The notes beneath the pieces were generated by a model, which saw only the letters and a list, made by a program, of their open reading frames with translations, did not search any database and was not told where the DNA came from. Shown here piece by piece: positions 14,511-20,569 of a stretch of DNA of 20,569 nucleotides. Position numbers and translations under genes: made by a program. Source of the DNA: DATLAN01 sp035527455 (GTDB taxonomy: Bacteria; Planctomycetota; Planctomycetia; Pirellulales; Thermoguttaceae); assembly GCA_035527455.1 (NCBI GenBank), contig DATLAN010000560.1:1-20569 (forward strand), given 5' to 3'. The number at the start of each line of letters is the position of its first letter. Within the stretch, counting starts at the first letter, position 1.

Positions 14511-14645
14511 GTAGGTCAGGGCTTGCCCTGACGGTTTGCATAGTCGTCCCGATCGGGTTCGTCGATTTCGTCAGGGCTTGCCCTGAACCGGATTTCGTCA
14601 GGGCTTGCCCTGAACCGGATTTCGTCAGGGCAAGCCCTGACCTAC
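14511..14645. repeat. palindromic repeat cluster bounded by 22-bp perfect inverted repeats
   Basis: Four copies of a TCAGGGCTTGCCCTGA-type palindrome, at 14515-14532, 14570-14586, 14597-14613 and (flipped centre) 14624-14641. Copies 2 and 3 form a 27-base direct repeat. The outermost units extend to 22-base arms (14511-14532 and 14624-14645) that are exact reverse complements. The whole block lies between the sulfatase promoter and its start codon. Confidence 0.85.
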
Positions 14646-14655
14646 GGAGAGCGGC

Positions 14656-14684
14656 AGATTACCAAAACGTGTTCGGCCTGTCAA
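14656..14684 (-). promoter_or_regulatory. promoter of the sulfatase gene
   Basis: Minus-strand TTGACA (14684-14679), perfect consensus, and TAATCT (14661-14656) with an exact 17-base spacer. Transcription would begin at about 14649, just before the palindromic cluster. Confidence 0.7.
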
Positions 14685-14734
14685 CAAGCAGAGGGGGCAA
14701 CTCGGAAGCGCCGCGAAGAACGAAAACGGGTACG

Positions 14735-15106
14735 TTACCGCTCTTGCGGAAAGAACTTTTTGAGCTTCTCCCGAAGCGCCTCGCTACGAAACGGCTTGAT
14801 CAGGTAGTCGGACGCGCCCGACTGCAAAGCCGTCACCACCTGCTCTCGCTCCGCGTGGGCCGTAACCATGATGACCGGCACCCGGCAACCTCGGCCGCGA
14901 ATCGCCTTGATGATCTCCAGCCCGTTCTTTCCGGGCATGTCCCAGTCGAGCAGCACGAGGTCGAAATCGTCTTGCTCGAACAGGGCCAGAGCCTCGTCGC
15001 CGTCGGCAGCCTCGGTGACTTCCGCGTCGGCGAACCCGGCAAGCGAGACGCTGACGAACGTCCGCATCAGACAGTCATCATCGGCGACCAGAACTTTCAG
15101 GCTCAT
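14735..15106 (-). CDS. single-domain response regulator (CheY-like)
   Basis: A 123-residue receiver domain with no output domain. All conserved residues are present: the acidic pocket Asp9-Asp10-Asp11 (VLVADDDCLM), phospho-acceptor Asp54 (VLLDWDMPG), Thr82 (VIMVTAH) and Lys104 (LIKPF). It would take phosphate from a histidine kinase and act by protein contact; no kinase or chemotaxis gene is nearby, so the partner is unknown. Start ATG 15106 has only a weak GGGA site. It lies upstream of the sulfatase on the same strand, but the sulfatase has its own promoter. A possible -10 element is at 15289-15294. Confidence 0.9.
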   Translation of the reverse strand: MSLKVLVADDDCLMRTFVSVSLAGFADAEVTEAADGDEALALFEQDDFDLVLLDWDMPGKNGLEIIKAIRGRGCRVPVIMVTAHAEREQVVTALQSGASDYLIKPFRSEALREKLKKFFPQER

Positions 15107-15280
15107 CGGTACGTCCCGCGGTCATCATGGCAAGCCAGCCGCAAACCTCCCGTCGGCATCAACTCGTCCCCGTCATACGAAGTCTCTTCACACTGCCCCG
15201 CGCATCGGCACGCGCAGTGCCCGACGGACCGGTAACTCCGGCAATTCTGCGCGGATGGAATGTCGCGCACTGAGATTTTC

Positions 15281-15294
15281 CCCAATGAATTCTA
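15281..15294 (-). promoter_or_regulatory. candidate -10 element upstream of the response regulator
   Basis: Minus-strand TAGAATTCATTGGG, matching 13 of 14 bases of the -10 region before the DUF378 gene. No good -35 box lies 16-18 bases upstream. If used, it gives a leader of about 175 bases before the start at 15106. Confidence 0.35.
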
Positions 15295-15662
15295 GCTTGT
15301 CGCGACGGCCGGAAGCGGCACGACTCGGCAGAATCACTCCCGTTGAGAACGACGGTACGGATCGAAGCGGTTGCAGCGGCTGCACCCTATGCGTGTGCCC
15401 GATTTATCGAGCCGCCGGGCTCGTTTCTCGACCCACCATACCATCGGTTGACAGATATACCTGTCAGAAATGATTTCCGGCCCCGGAGAAGGAATTGATC
15501 CACGAAGGTTACCCTTGTGCCGGATGCTCGAGGTGTCGTGAAGAAACAACTTGCTGAATCGACTTGCCCCTCGCCCTGTCCTTCCCCCAGCGGGGAAAGG
15601 GTGAAAGCGGAAAGTTGTTTTCTGACGACGCTTGAAGGGCGGCAGTCGGATGAGCCGTCTAG

Positions 15663-15704
15663 TGGTCGCTACTGGACTCGAACCAGTGACCCCCTCCTTG
15701 TAAG
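15663..15704 (-). other. 3' fragment of tRNA-Val(TAC), probable attachment-site scar
   Basis: On the minus strand the 42 bases read as the 3' part of a valine tRNA: anticodon loop CTTACAA (anticodon TAC), 3' anticodon stem GGAGG, variable loop GGGTC, T-arm ACTGG-TTCGAGT-CCAGT with a perfect 5-bp stem, then acceptor strand AGCGACC and discriminator A. The D-arm and 5' halves of the acceptor and anticodon stems are absent: the bases before the loop are GGATTGG rather than CCTCC, and no GGTCGCT occurs upstream. Integrases that use tRNA genes commonly leave such 3' copies at one end of the inserted element. No integrase is in the window. Confidence 0.7.
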
Positions 15705-15842
15705 CCAATCCTAGAATCCCACCAAGAAGCCTGAAAACCGCGGGGAAAAACGACATTCTACAATCCGCATCGGCTTTTGCAAGCCGTATCGTCCAATTGC
15801 GTCTTTTCCCGCGTTTTCGCGGTCTTTTCGAGAAGCCCCCGC

Positions 15843-15871
15843 GCGCAAAACGGTAGTTTACCGTTTTGCGC
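15843..15871. repeat. perfect hairpin, 13-bp arms, 3-base loop
   Basis: GCGCAAAACGGTA (15843-15855), loop GTT, and the exact reverse complement (15859-15871). No T-tract follows on either strand, so terminator function is unlikely. It lies 140 bases from the tRNA fragment and could be part of the same element end. Confidence 0.75.
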
Positions 15872-16186
15872 CTGACCGAAGCCCTGGAGCCCGCCGAAAC
15901 CGGGCGTTCATGGCACTCGGTGAAAACTGGTGGATGCGCTGCTGGCGACCGAGCGGTAATCGCCGCGGTCTGATCTGGGAGATTCCGCCCCCCCACGAAA
16001 TTCGTCAAAATGTGCGTCTGGCTGGCACGGTCCCCATTTCCGCGCGACTTCAGAGATACAGCCTGCCCCGGCCCTTGCGCCCAGAGGCGATTGCCTGCCC
16101 GACGCCCCAAGCGGCCCCCGTGTCGAAGCAACCTCGATTAGCATTTGACCAGCCCTCGAATCGCCTTCTTCGACATGCTGACCAGG

Positions 16187-16360
16187 CTAGAACCGCTTTC
16201 GAGGCGGTAAAATCAGAGCCCCAAGAAAGTAAAGGCCCCCGCCCCAAAGAATTGCGCCCAGGCTTCCCGTATCGTAACCCTTTTCTGAACGAATGCTCGA
16301 TCCGACGAAACCCAATCCGCTCCATATGATGACGAACACGATACCAAGTAGAGTGTCCAT
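16187..16360 (-). CDS. small two-segment membrane protein
   Basis: A 57-residue protein with two hydrophobic segments (LLGIVFVIIWSGLGFVGSSI and LGAILWGGGLYFLGALIL) joined by a short charged loop (RSEKGYDTGS), ending in PPRKRF. The family is unrecognised. Start ATG 16360 follows GGGAG at seven bases; an in-frame ATG twelve codons upstream has no ribosome site. It is the last of four small same-strand genes. Confidence 0.65.
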   Translation of the reverse strand: MDTLLGIVFVIIWSGLGFVGSSIRSEKGYDTGSLGAILWGGGLYFLGALILPPRKRF

Positions 16361-16435
16361 GATACGGCTCCCAACGTTAAAAAACACGGAACTCAACCGC
16401 TTGTCGCACTTGTAACAAGCGGACGGACGTGGCCA

Positions 16436-16690
16436 TCAACGCATGAGCCCTTTGGCCACATCCTTGTTGATCTGAAAAGCACAGCCACACTTCGGGCAAA
16501 TCAGAAAGTACTTCTTGTGAGTCGTCGCCACAAAACGGTCCGAAAAAAACATCAGGATCGGCACTCCCAACCCTGGCCCGGCTTTGACGTAATGGAGTTG
16601 AAGATCTTCGTCGTTGCCACAGTGCTCGCAGGTTCTTCGCACGCTTTGAGCGTTTTCTATTCGGTGAAACTCGCCACTTCTGAAGAGCAT
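16436..16690 (-). CDS. zinc-ribbon protein
   Basis: An 84-residue protein with two CxxC knuckles, CEHC (near residue 21) and CPKC (near residue 65), separated by a hydrophobic patch (GVPILMFFSDRFV). This is the zinc-ribbon layout, though its biochemical role is unknown. Start ATG 16690 is preceded by AAAGGAG, better than an in-frame ATG twenty codons earlier. It lies 56 bases downstream of a second zinc-ribbon gene of similar plan, suggesting duplication and divergence. Confidence 0.7.
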   Translation of the reverse strand: MLFRSGEFHRIENAQSVRRTCEHCGNDEDLQLHYVKAGPGLGVPILMFFSDRFVATTHKKYFLICPKCGCAFQINKDVAKGLMR

Positions 16691-16746
16691 GATGTTCTCC
16701 TTTCGACCAACCAAGTGGTCAAACGGTGGATAGGATACAAAGACAC

Positions 16747-17043
16747 TCAACGGCTGAGAGTTAGTGTGCGTTCCAGGTGTTTTGGGATTTCAGTGGCGTC
16801 CTGCAAGGCAGCAGCAAGCACCTGTTGGGCAAACTGCCTGGACGGCAACTCAACGCCACCGCTGCATACCGGGCAGACCATCCAGTACTGCCTGCTCCAT
16901 TTGGCAACCGGAACAAAGTAAAGGGAGAATCGCTTGCTGCTTTCGACGATCACCCACTGCGTAGCATTCCCGCAATTCGGACAACCGACGAAGAACCCCT
17001 CCCCCAACACCTTGTGGCCACTTCCCCAACCAAAAATGATCAT
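16747..17043 (-). CDS. zinc-ribbon family protein (zinc_ribbon_15-like)
   Basis: A 98-residue protein opening MIIFGWGSGHKVLGEGFFVG, then CPNC, a hydrophobic run (FSLYFVPVAKWSRQYWMV) and CPVC. This order matches the zinc_ribbon_15 family of small, poorly characterised proteins whose knuckles flank an F-x-L-x-F-x-P patch. Start ATG 17043 follows AAAGGA at seven bases. A much longer in-frame reading to 17382 translates the antisense of the next gene as low-complexity sequence and is rejected. Confidence 0.75.
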   Translation of the reverse strand: MIIFGWGSGHKVLGEGFFVGCPNCGNATQWVIVESSKRFSLYFVPVAKWSRQYWMVCPVCSGGVELPSRQFAQQVLAAALQDATEIPKHLERTLTLSR

Positions 17044-17137
17044 CTTCTTGTCCTTTCTTTGCGGGTCTGCTTTGAAATGCCTCACCCCGGCCGACCCGCT
17101 CGCTGGGCCGGCCGGCAGTGAGACCGCCGCTACGTCA

Positions 17138-17413
17138 TCACCTCCAATACGACCAGCTCGGCGAGTAGTAACTACGGTAGCCGTCGTAAGACGGTGTCCG
17201 CCGCGTCCCCATCTGCCCGGTGTACGGGTTGATGTTGGGGTACGTGCTCCAATTGTTGTAGAAGGAGCGGTCGGGGTCGCTCCGGTAGTGTGGCTGGACA
17301 TACGTGCCGCTGGACCGGTAGTAGCCCGACACCCAGACATCGGCATTGGCCTACTGGGCCGCGAACAGCGCGGTTGCCACAACGACGAGGCTCAGAAAAA
17401 CTCTCTTCAACAT
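17138..17413 (-). pseudogene. secreted tyrosine-rich protein interrupted by an in-frame TAG
   Basis: ATG 17413, preceded by AAAGGA at seven bases, opens a signal peptide (MLKRVFLSLVVVATALFAAQ) that meets TAG at 17353-17351. The same frame continues without shift through ANADVWVSGYY and a tyrosine-rich mature part (RSSGTYVQPHYRSDPD, NNWSTYPNINPYTG) to a stop at 17138, 70 residues later. The GTYVxPHxRSxPD and NPYTG motifs are common in small secreted proteins of many bacteria. The TAG lies two codons before the expected cleavage site, so it is a point nonsense mutation, a sequencing error or a read-through site. TAG ends other genes here (AbiEii, sigma factor, kinase), so it is an ordinary stop in this genome. 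Confidence 0.7.
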
Positions 17414-17527
17414 GTCGCTATCCTTTCGTAGAGGGGTATGGACTTGCGTCCGTTTGCCTGTCATCATGAACAGCGGAAAAGCCGCCGGGACCGAACGGCG
17501 AATTCCGGATTTTTTGGTCGGGCAGTC

Positions 17528-18172
17528 ATGGGGTGCCGAATCGTGCCGGAAGCTCTCACCACTCGGATCCTGATCGAGCAGGTTCAGCAAGGGGACCAAA
17601 ACGCGCTGAACGAACTCTGCAACCGCTATCAAATGCGGGTCCTGGCGGCGGTCCGTATCCGCCTGGGAGCGAACCTTCGCCGGAAGGTGCAGTCGTGCGA
17701 CATCGTGCAGGAAGTGATGATCGATGCCCTGCGAGGGGTGGAGAAGTTCGACTTCCGGACCGAGGGCGCCTTTCTCAAATACCTCAACCGGGTGGTCGCG
17801 AACAAGATCCGCGACGAGGCCGACCACTGGGGCGCCCGGAGACGGGACATGGGCCGGGAGGTTTCGCTCGAAAAAGAGCGTTCGGTCGGCTCCGCGATTC
17901 CGCTTAATTGTCCGGAGGACCGTGCTGCGCCCACGCCCAGCAAGATCGTCGGTCTCCAAGAGGATCTCGCCCTGCTGGAACGCGCGATTGACCACCTCGG
18001 CGAAGAGTCCGAGGACTACCGCGACCTGATCGTGGCGGTGAAGATCGAGGGACGGACCTACAGGGAGATTGCCGAGGAGACGGACGCGACCGAGGACGCC
18101 GTACGCATGCGGGTGAAGCGGGCGGTCCTGGCCTTGGGCAGGATCTACAGGGATCTGGACGGAGGAAACTAG
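17528..18172 (+). CDS. ECF-type RNA polymerase sigma factor
   Basis: A 214-residue sigma-70-family protein. Region 2 spans roughly residues 12-110 (ILIEQVQQGDQNALNELCNR, CDIVQEVMIDALRGVEKFDF, FLKYLNRVVANKIRDEADHW), and region 4, the helix-turn-helix for -35 binding, lies at ~160-210 (TYREIAEETDATEDAVRMRV). No region 3 is present, as in ECF factors. No anti-sigma factor gene is near; the next gene, three bases on, is a Ser/Thr kinase, an arrangement typical of planctomycete ECF groups thought to be controlled by phosphorylation. The start is uncertain: ATG 17528 and GTG 17543 both fit, and an ATG at 17438 is possible. The gene is divergent from the tyrosine-rich secreted gene. Confidence 0.85.
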   Translation: MGCRIVPEALTTRILIEQVQQGDQNALNELCNRYQMRVLAAVRIRLGANLRRKVQSCDIVQEVMIDALRGVEKFDFRTEGAFLKYLNRVVANKIRDEADHWGARRRDMGREVSLEKERSVGSAIPLNCPEDRAAPTPSKIVGLQEDLALLERAIDHLGEESEDYRDLIVAVKIEGRTYREIAEETDATEDAVRMRVKRAVLALGRIYRDLDGGN

Positions 18173-18175
18173 CCG

Positions 18176-19924
18176 ATGATGACACCCGACCAGCGCGACG
18201 AGATACTCTGGGCGGCCATTGAATCGGGCACGCTCGACGGGCCGGCCGCCGCCGACACGGAGATTGCCAAGACTTTCGCGGCCTGCCAGAAGCTGGAGTC
18301 GCTATTCGAGTTGCTCCGCCAACCCATGGACGTTCTTTCCGCAACGGAAGATCCGGTCGAGCACCCCGCCGCGATCGGCCGATATCGCGTTTGCCGGGTT
18401 CTCGGGCAGGGCGCTTTCGGCGTGGTCTATCTTGCGGACGACCCGGAACTGGACCGCCCGGTCGCCGTCAAGGTGCCCCGCCCCGGCCGGTTCTCGTCGG
18501 AAAGCGAAACCAAGAGATTCCTGGAAGAGGCCCGGTTCGCCGCTCGTCTGCAACATCCGGGGATCGTCACCGTCCACGACGTTGGCCGCGAAAGCGACCG
18601 GTGTTACATCGTCACGGAGTACATTCAAGGCCGTACCTTGCAGCAATTGATCGATGCGGAAAGTCTCTTCCCGGCCCAAGCTGCCGGGCTGGTGGCTCGT
18701 GTGGCCGACGCCTTGCATTACGCGCACAAGAAGGGTTTCGTCCATCGAGACCTCAAGCCGGGCAATATCCTCATCGACAGCCAGGGACATCCCCACGTCG
18801 CCGATTTCGGTCTGGCGGTTTCCGAGGACAGCCAGCGGCTCTATACCGGCCAGGTTGCCGGCACCCCGGCCTACATGTCCCCCGAACAGGTCCGTGGTGA
18901 GACGCATCACCTGGACGGCCGCACCGACATCTGGAGCCTGGGAGTCATCCTCTACCAGTTGCTGACCGGTCGGCAGCCATTCTGGAGAGGACGGACCGCT
19001 GATTGTCTTGACGAGATTCAGCATCGCGATCCAAAACCGCCTCGGCAGATCGACGATTCCGTTCCGGCCGAACTGGAGCGTATCGCGCTGAAATGCCTGG
19101 CCAAACGCTCGACCGAGCGGTACAACACGGCCGCCGACCTGGCTGCCGACCTCAGGCATTGGCGGCCCGGTCTCCGCGACGCACCGACTTCTGGCCCTCC
19201 ACAACCCGTCAGGACGTCCTCCGGAGTCCGCAAACCGCTATGGTGGATCGCCGGATGTGTCGTACTGATAGCGGTTATCCTGACAATCTTCTTTGCCACC
19301 CGGCCGACGACACCGTCCGGCACAACCACTCCGATCACGGGCACCATCGACGTGAAAGTTCGGAACCCGGATAATCCGCAACGCCGCGACCTGTCTCTGG
19401 CCGAGGCCGGCGCCTTGCCACTGATCTCCGGAGACCACATCCGGGTCGAGGCGTCGGTGAGCCAGCCGAGTTATCTGTACGTCGTTTGGATCAGTCCCGA
19501 GGGAGAGGCCACGCCAGTTTATCCCTGGGCTCCCGGCGAGTGGGACTCGCGGCCGGAGCATGAACAGCCGATTTCCTCCATTTCATTGCCAGAAGGTCTC
19601 AACACCGGCTGGCCGATGCAGGGCCCCGCTGGCATGGAAACGCTGGTCCTCTTGGCCCGCGGGACACCACTTCCGCACGACATCGAACTCCGGGAACTCT
19701 TTGCAGGGTTTCCGGTACAGGAAATACAAGACCCGCGTGCCATCGTTTGGCTGGATAAGGGAGAAGTGGTCGATACCGTGGAGCGCGAGCCGCAATTCTT
19801 CAATCCGCAGGAGATCGACGATCCGGTGCTCACTACCCAGCGACTGCTGTCCGAGCGGCTGGGACCGCACTTCCAACTTATCCGAGCGGTTAGTTTCGCG
19901 AATGTCGTGCCAACAAGTGAATAG
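18176..19924 (+). CDS. membrane Ser/Thr protein kinase with DUF4384-like C-terminus
   Basis: A 582-residue Hanks-type kinase. After an N-terminal helical region, the kinase domain (~70-335) shows the glycine loop GQGAFG (77-82), catalytic Lys99 (VAVK), HRDLKPGN with Asp192, DFG at 210-212 and the SPE activation-loop motif, so all catalytic residues are present. A membrane segment (LWWIAGCVVLIAVILTIFFA) starts near residue 355. The exported part contains a DUF4384-like sensor region (GDHIRVEASVSQPSYLYVVW, then EGEATPVYPW). It would sense an envelope signal and phosphorylate cytoplasmic partners, most likely the sigma factor encoded three bases upstream (inference from linkage). ATG 18176 follows GGAGGAA. 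Confidence 0.9.
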   Translation: MMTPDQRDEILWAAIESGTLDGPAAADTEIAKTFAACQKLESLFELLRQPMDVLSATEDPVEHPAAIGRYRVCRVLGQGAFGVVYLADDPELDRPVAVKVPRPGRFSSESETKRFLEEARFAARLQHPGIVTVHDVGRESDRCYIVTEYIQGRTLQQLIDAESLFPAQAAGLVARVADALHYAHKKGFVHRDLKPGNILIDSQGHPHVADFGLAVSEDSQRLYTGQVAGTPAYMSPEQVRGETHHLDGRTDIWSLGVILYQLLTGRQPFWRGRTADCLDEIQHRDPKPPRQIDDSVPAELERIALKCLAKRSTERYNTAADLAADLRHWRPGLRDAPTSGPPQPVRTSSGVRKPLWWIAGCVVLIAVILTIFFATRPTTPSGTTTPITGTIDVKVRNPDNPQRRDLSLAEAGALPLISGDHIRVEASVSQPSYLYVVWISPEGEATPVYPWAPGEWDSRPEHEQPISSISLPEGLNTGWPMQGPAGMETLVLLARGTPLPHDIELRELFAGFPVQEIQDPRAIVWLDKGEVVDTVEREPQFFNPQEIDDPVLTTQRLLSERLGPHFQLIRAVSFANVVPTSE

Positions 19925-19958
19925 GCGCGTTGAGCCGCGCCAAGAGGGAACAAACGCC

Positions 19959-20569
19959 ATGACAAGACTGCCTTGCGTGTGCTGCTCGACAACAGTTTTC
20001 CTCTTGCTCGTGATAATTCTCGGTAATGTCTGCGCACAGGCACTACCGCAAGAGGGAGGGACTTCCGCCAATCCTTCGGGCGATGAGCGTGACCAGTTGA
20101 AAAGCCGCGCCCGCCAGTTGGAACAAGAATTCCTGCGGTCTTACAGCGAGGGTGACTATTCCTCTGCGACTAGGTTGCTTGAGCAATTGTTGTCGACATA
20201 CGAATCTCTGTACCCTAAGGCCCAGTATCCGCAAGGACACCCCGAATTGGCCGCAGGTATGCAATTCATGGGCAGAGTGCAATACCTGCAGGGCAAATAC
20301 GATCGCGCACAGGAGTACTATCAGCAGGCGCTGGACATGTGCAAACGTTTGTACCGAAATGACCAATACCCTCAGGGACACCCCACTACTGCTCAGATCA
20401 TGGACGAACTCGGTTTCTTGTTCGATACCCAAGGCGAGTACAAACAGGCGTGGGAATACTACGAACAGGCGCTTGCGACAACCGAGGCCCTTTATCCCGA
20501 AAGTCAGTTTCCCAACGGACATCCAGCCGTAGCTCTCGTGCATAACCATCTGGGTTTGGTGCTCGAACA
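19959..20569 (+). CDS. secreted tetratricopeptide-repeat protein (partial, cut by right edge)
   Basis: About 203 codons are visible, with no stop before the window ends. A signal peptide (TVFLLLVIILGNVCAQA) is followed by a short helical linker and TPR-like units. Two complete units of exactly 47 residues begin LYPKAQYPQGHP and LYRNDQYPQGHP, and a third begins LYPESQFPNGHP; each continues with G-x-x-x-x-x-x-G-x-Y and YYxQAL, the kinesin-light-chain type of TPR. Such arrays often end in a CHAT protease domain, which would lie outside the window. ATG 19959 lies 34 bases after the kinase stop, so the gene is probably in the sigma-kinase operon. GAGGG lies ten bases upstream of the start. Confidence 0.85.
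   Translation, partial: MTRLPCVCCSTTVFLLLVIILGNVCAQALPQEGGTSANPSGDERDQLKSRARQLEQEFLRSYSEGDYSSATRLLEQLLSTYESLYPKAQYPQGHPELAAGMQFMGRVQYLQGKYDRAQEYYQQALDMCKRLYRNDQYPQGHPTTAQIMDELGFLFDTQGEYKQAWEYYEQALATTEALYPESQFPNGHPAVALVHNHLGLVLE

Larger units (their letters stand above)
15107..16186. other. gene-free stretch of about 1.1 kb
   Basis: No convincing protein gene. Visible structures are the -10-like element at 15281-15294, an imperfect stem at 15581-15600 (CCTTCCCC/GGGGAAAGG), the tRNA-Val fragment at 15663-15704, a perfect hairpin at 15843-15871, and a TGGCACGGTCCCCATTT word at 16023-16039 sharing GTCCCCATTT with the hairpin at 1970-2025. Long open frames on both strands lack ribosome sites and run across these elements. 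The stretch reads as accumulated debris of mobile sequences. Confidence 0.55.

Noticed and set aside
13075..14514. A 479-codon plus-strand frame opposite the sulfatase
   Set aside because: Antisense shadow; the sulfatase signature and signal peptide are on the minus strand.
16023..16039. Another copy of the REP-like hairpin of 1970-2025
   Set aside because: Only a 10-base word (GTCCCCATTT) is shared and no second arm is present, so it may be chance or a very decayed half.
15334..16131. A 265-codon minus-strand frame
   Set aside because: It runs through the tRNA fragment (giving the well-known spurious peptide YKEGVTGSSPVAT) and the hairpin, and has no ribosome site.

Overview
The window looks like a chromosomal piece of a GC-rich planctomycete (Planctomycetota, probably Pirellulales-like). 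The case rests on gene content: a HzsA-related multihaem protein ending in fibronectin III and LamG-like domains, a secreted sulfatase, an ECF sigma factor directly followed by a membrane Ser/Thr kinase and a secreted TPR protein, and several families of palindromic intergenic repeats. No rRNA, intact tRNA, CRISPR array or transposase gene was seen.

Layout. (a) 1-1780, minus: MFS transporter fused to a PlsC-type acyltransferase, running off the left edge; the last ~70 bases look like a junction with an unrelated FG-GAP coding sequence. (b) 1970-2510: a REP-like hairpin next to a truncated VapC/PIN toxin and its intact antitoxin. (c) 2512-3636, minus: secreted protein with a fascin-like N-terminus, followed by a 100-bp hairpin element. 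(d) 3962-5964, plus: a type IV toxin-antitoxin pair of the AbiEi/AbiEii kind, with a strong promoter and two inverted-repeat operator-like sites. (e) 6100-9723, plus: HzsA-related cytochrome-like protein. (f) 9754-11517, minus: a two-gene unit of a PD-(D/E)xK nuclease-like protein and an unrecognised acidic protein; a membrane-anchored protein of unknown function lies upstream on the other strand (11916-12515). (g) 12739-15106, minus: DUF378 membrane protein, sulfatase and a single-domain response regulator, with three readable promoter elements and a palindromic repeat cluster in the sulfatase leader. (h) 15107-16186: a gene-free kilobase holding a 3' tRNA-Val fragment (a probable attachment-site scar) and a perfect hairpin. 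(i) 16187-17413, minus: a run of small genes, comprising a small membrane protein, two zinc-ribbon proteins, and a secreted protein whose signal peptide is separated from the mature part by an in-frame TAG. (j) 17528-20569, plus: ECF sigma factor, Ser/Thr kinase with DUF4384-like C-terminus, and a secreted TPR protein cut by the right edge.

How the genes work together. The AbiE pair is a self-contained, autoregulated stress or phage-defence module. The nuclease and acidic protein are probably co-translated and form the least explained unit. The sigma factor, kinase and TPR genes form one signalling operon. The rest are unlinked housekeeping or envelope functions separated by repeats. The repeats, the broken toxin, the tRNA scar and the nonsense-interrupted gene point to a region with repeated small insertions and losses.
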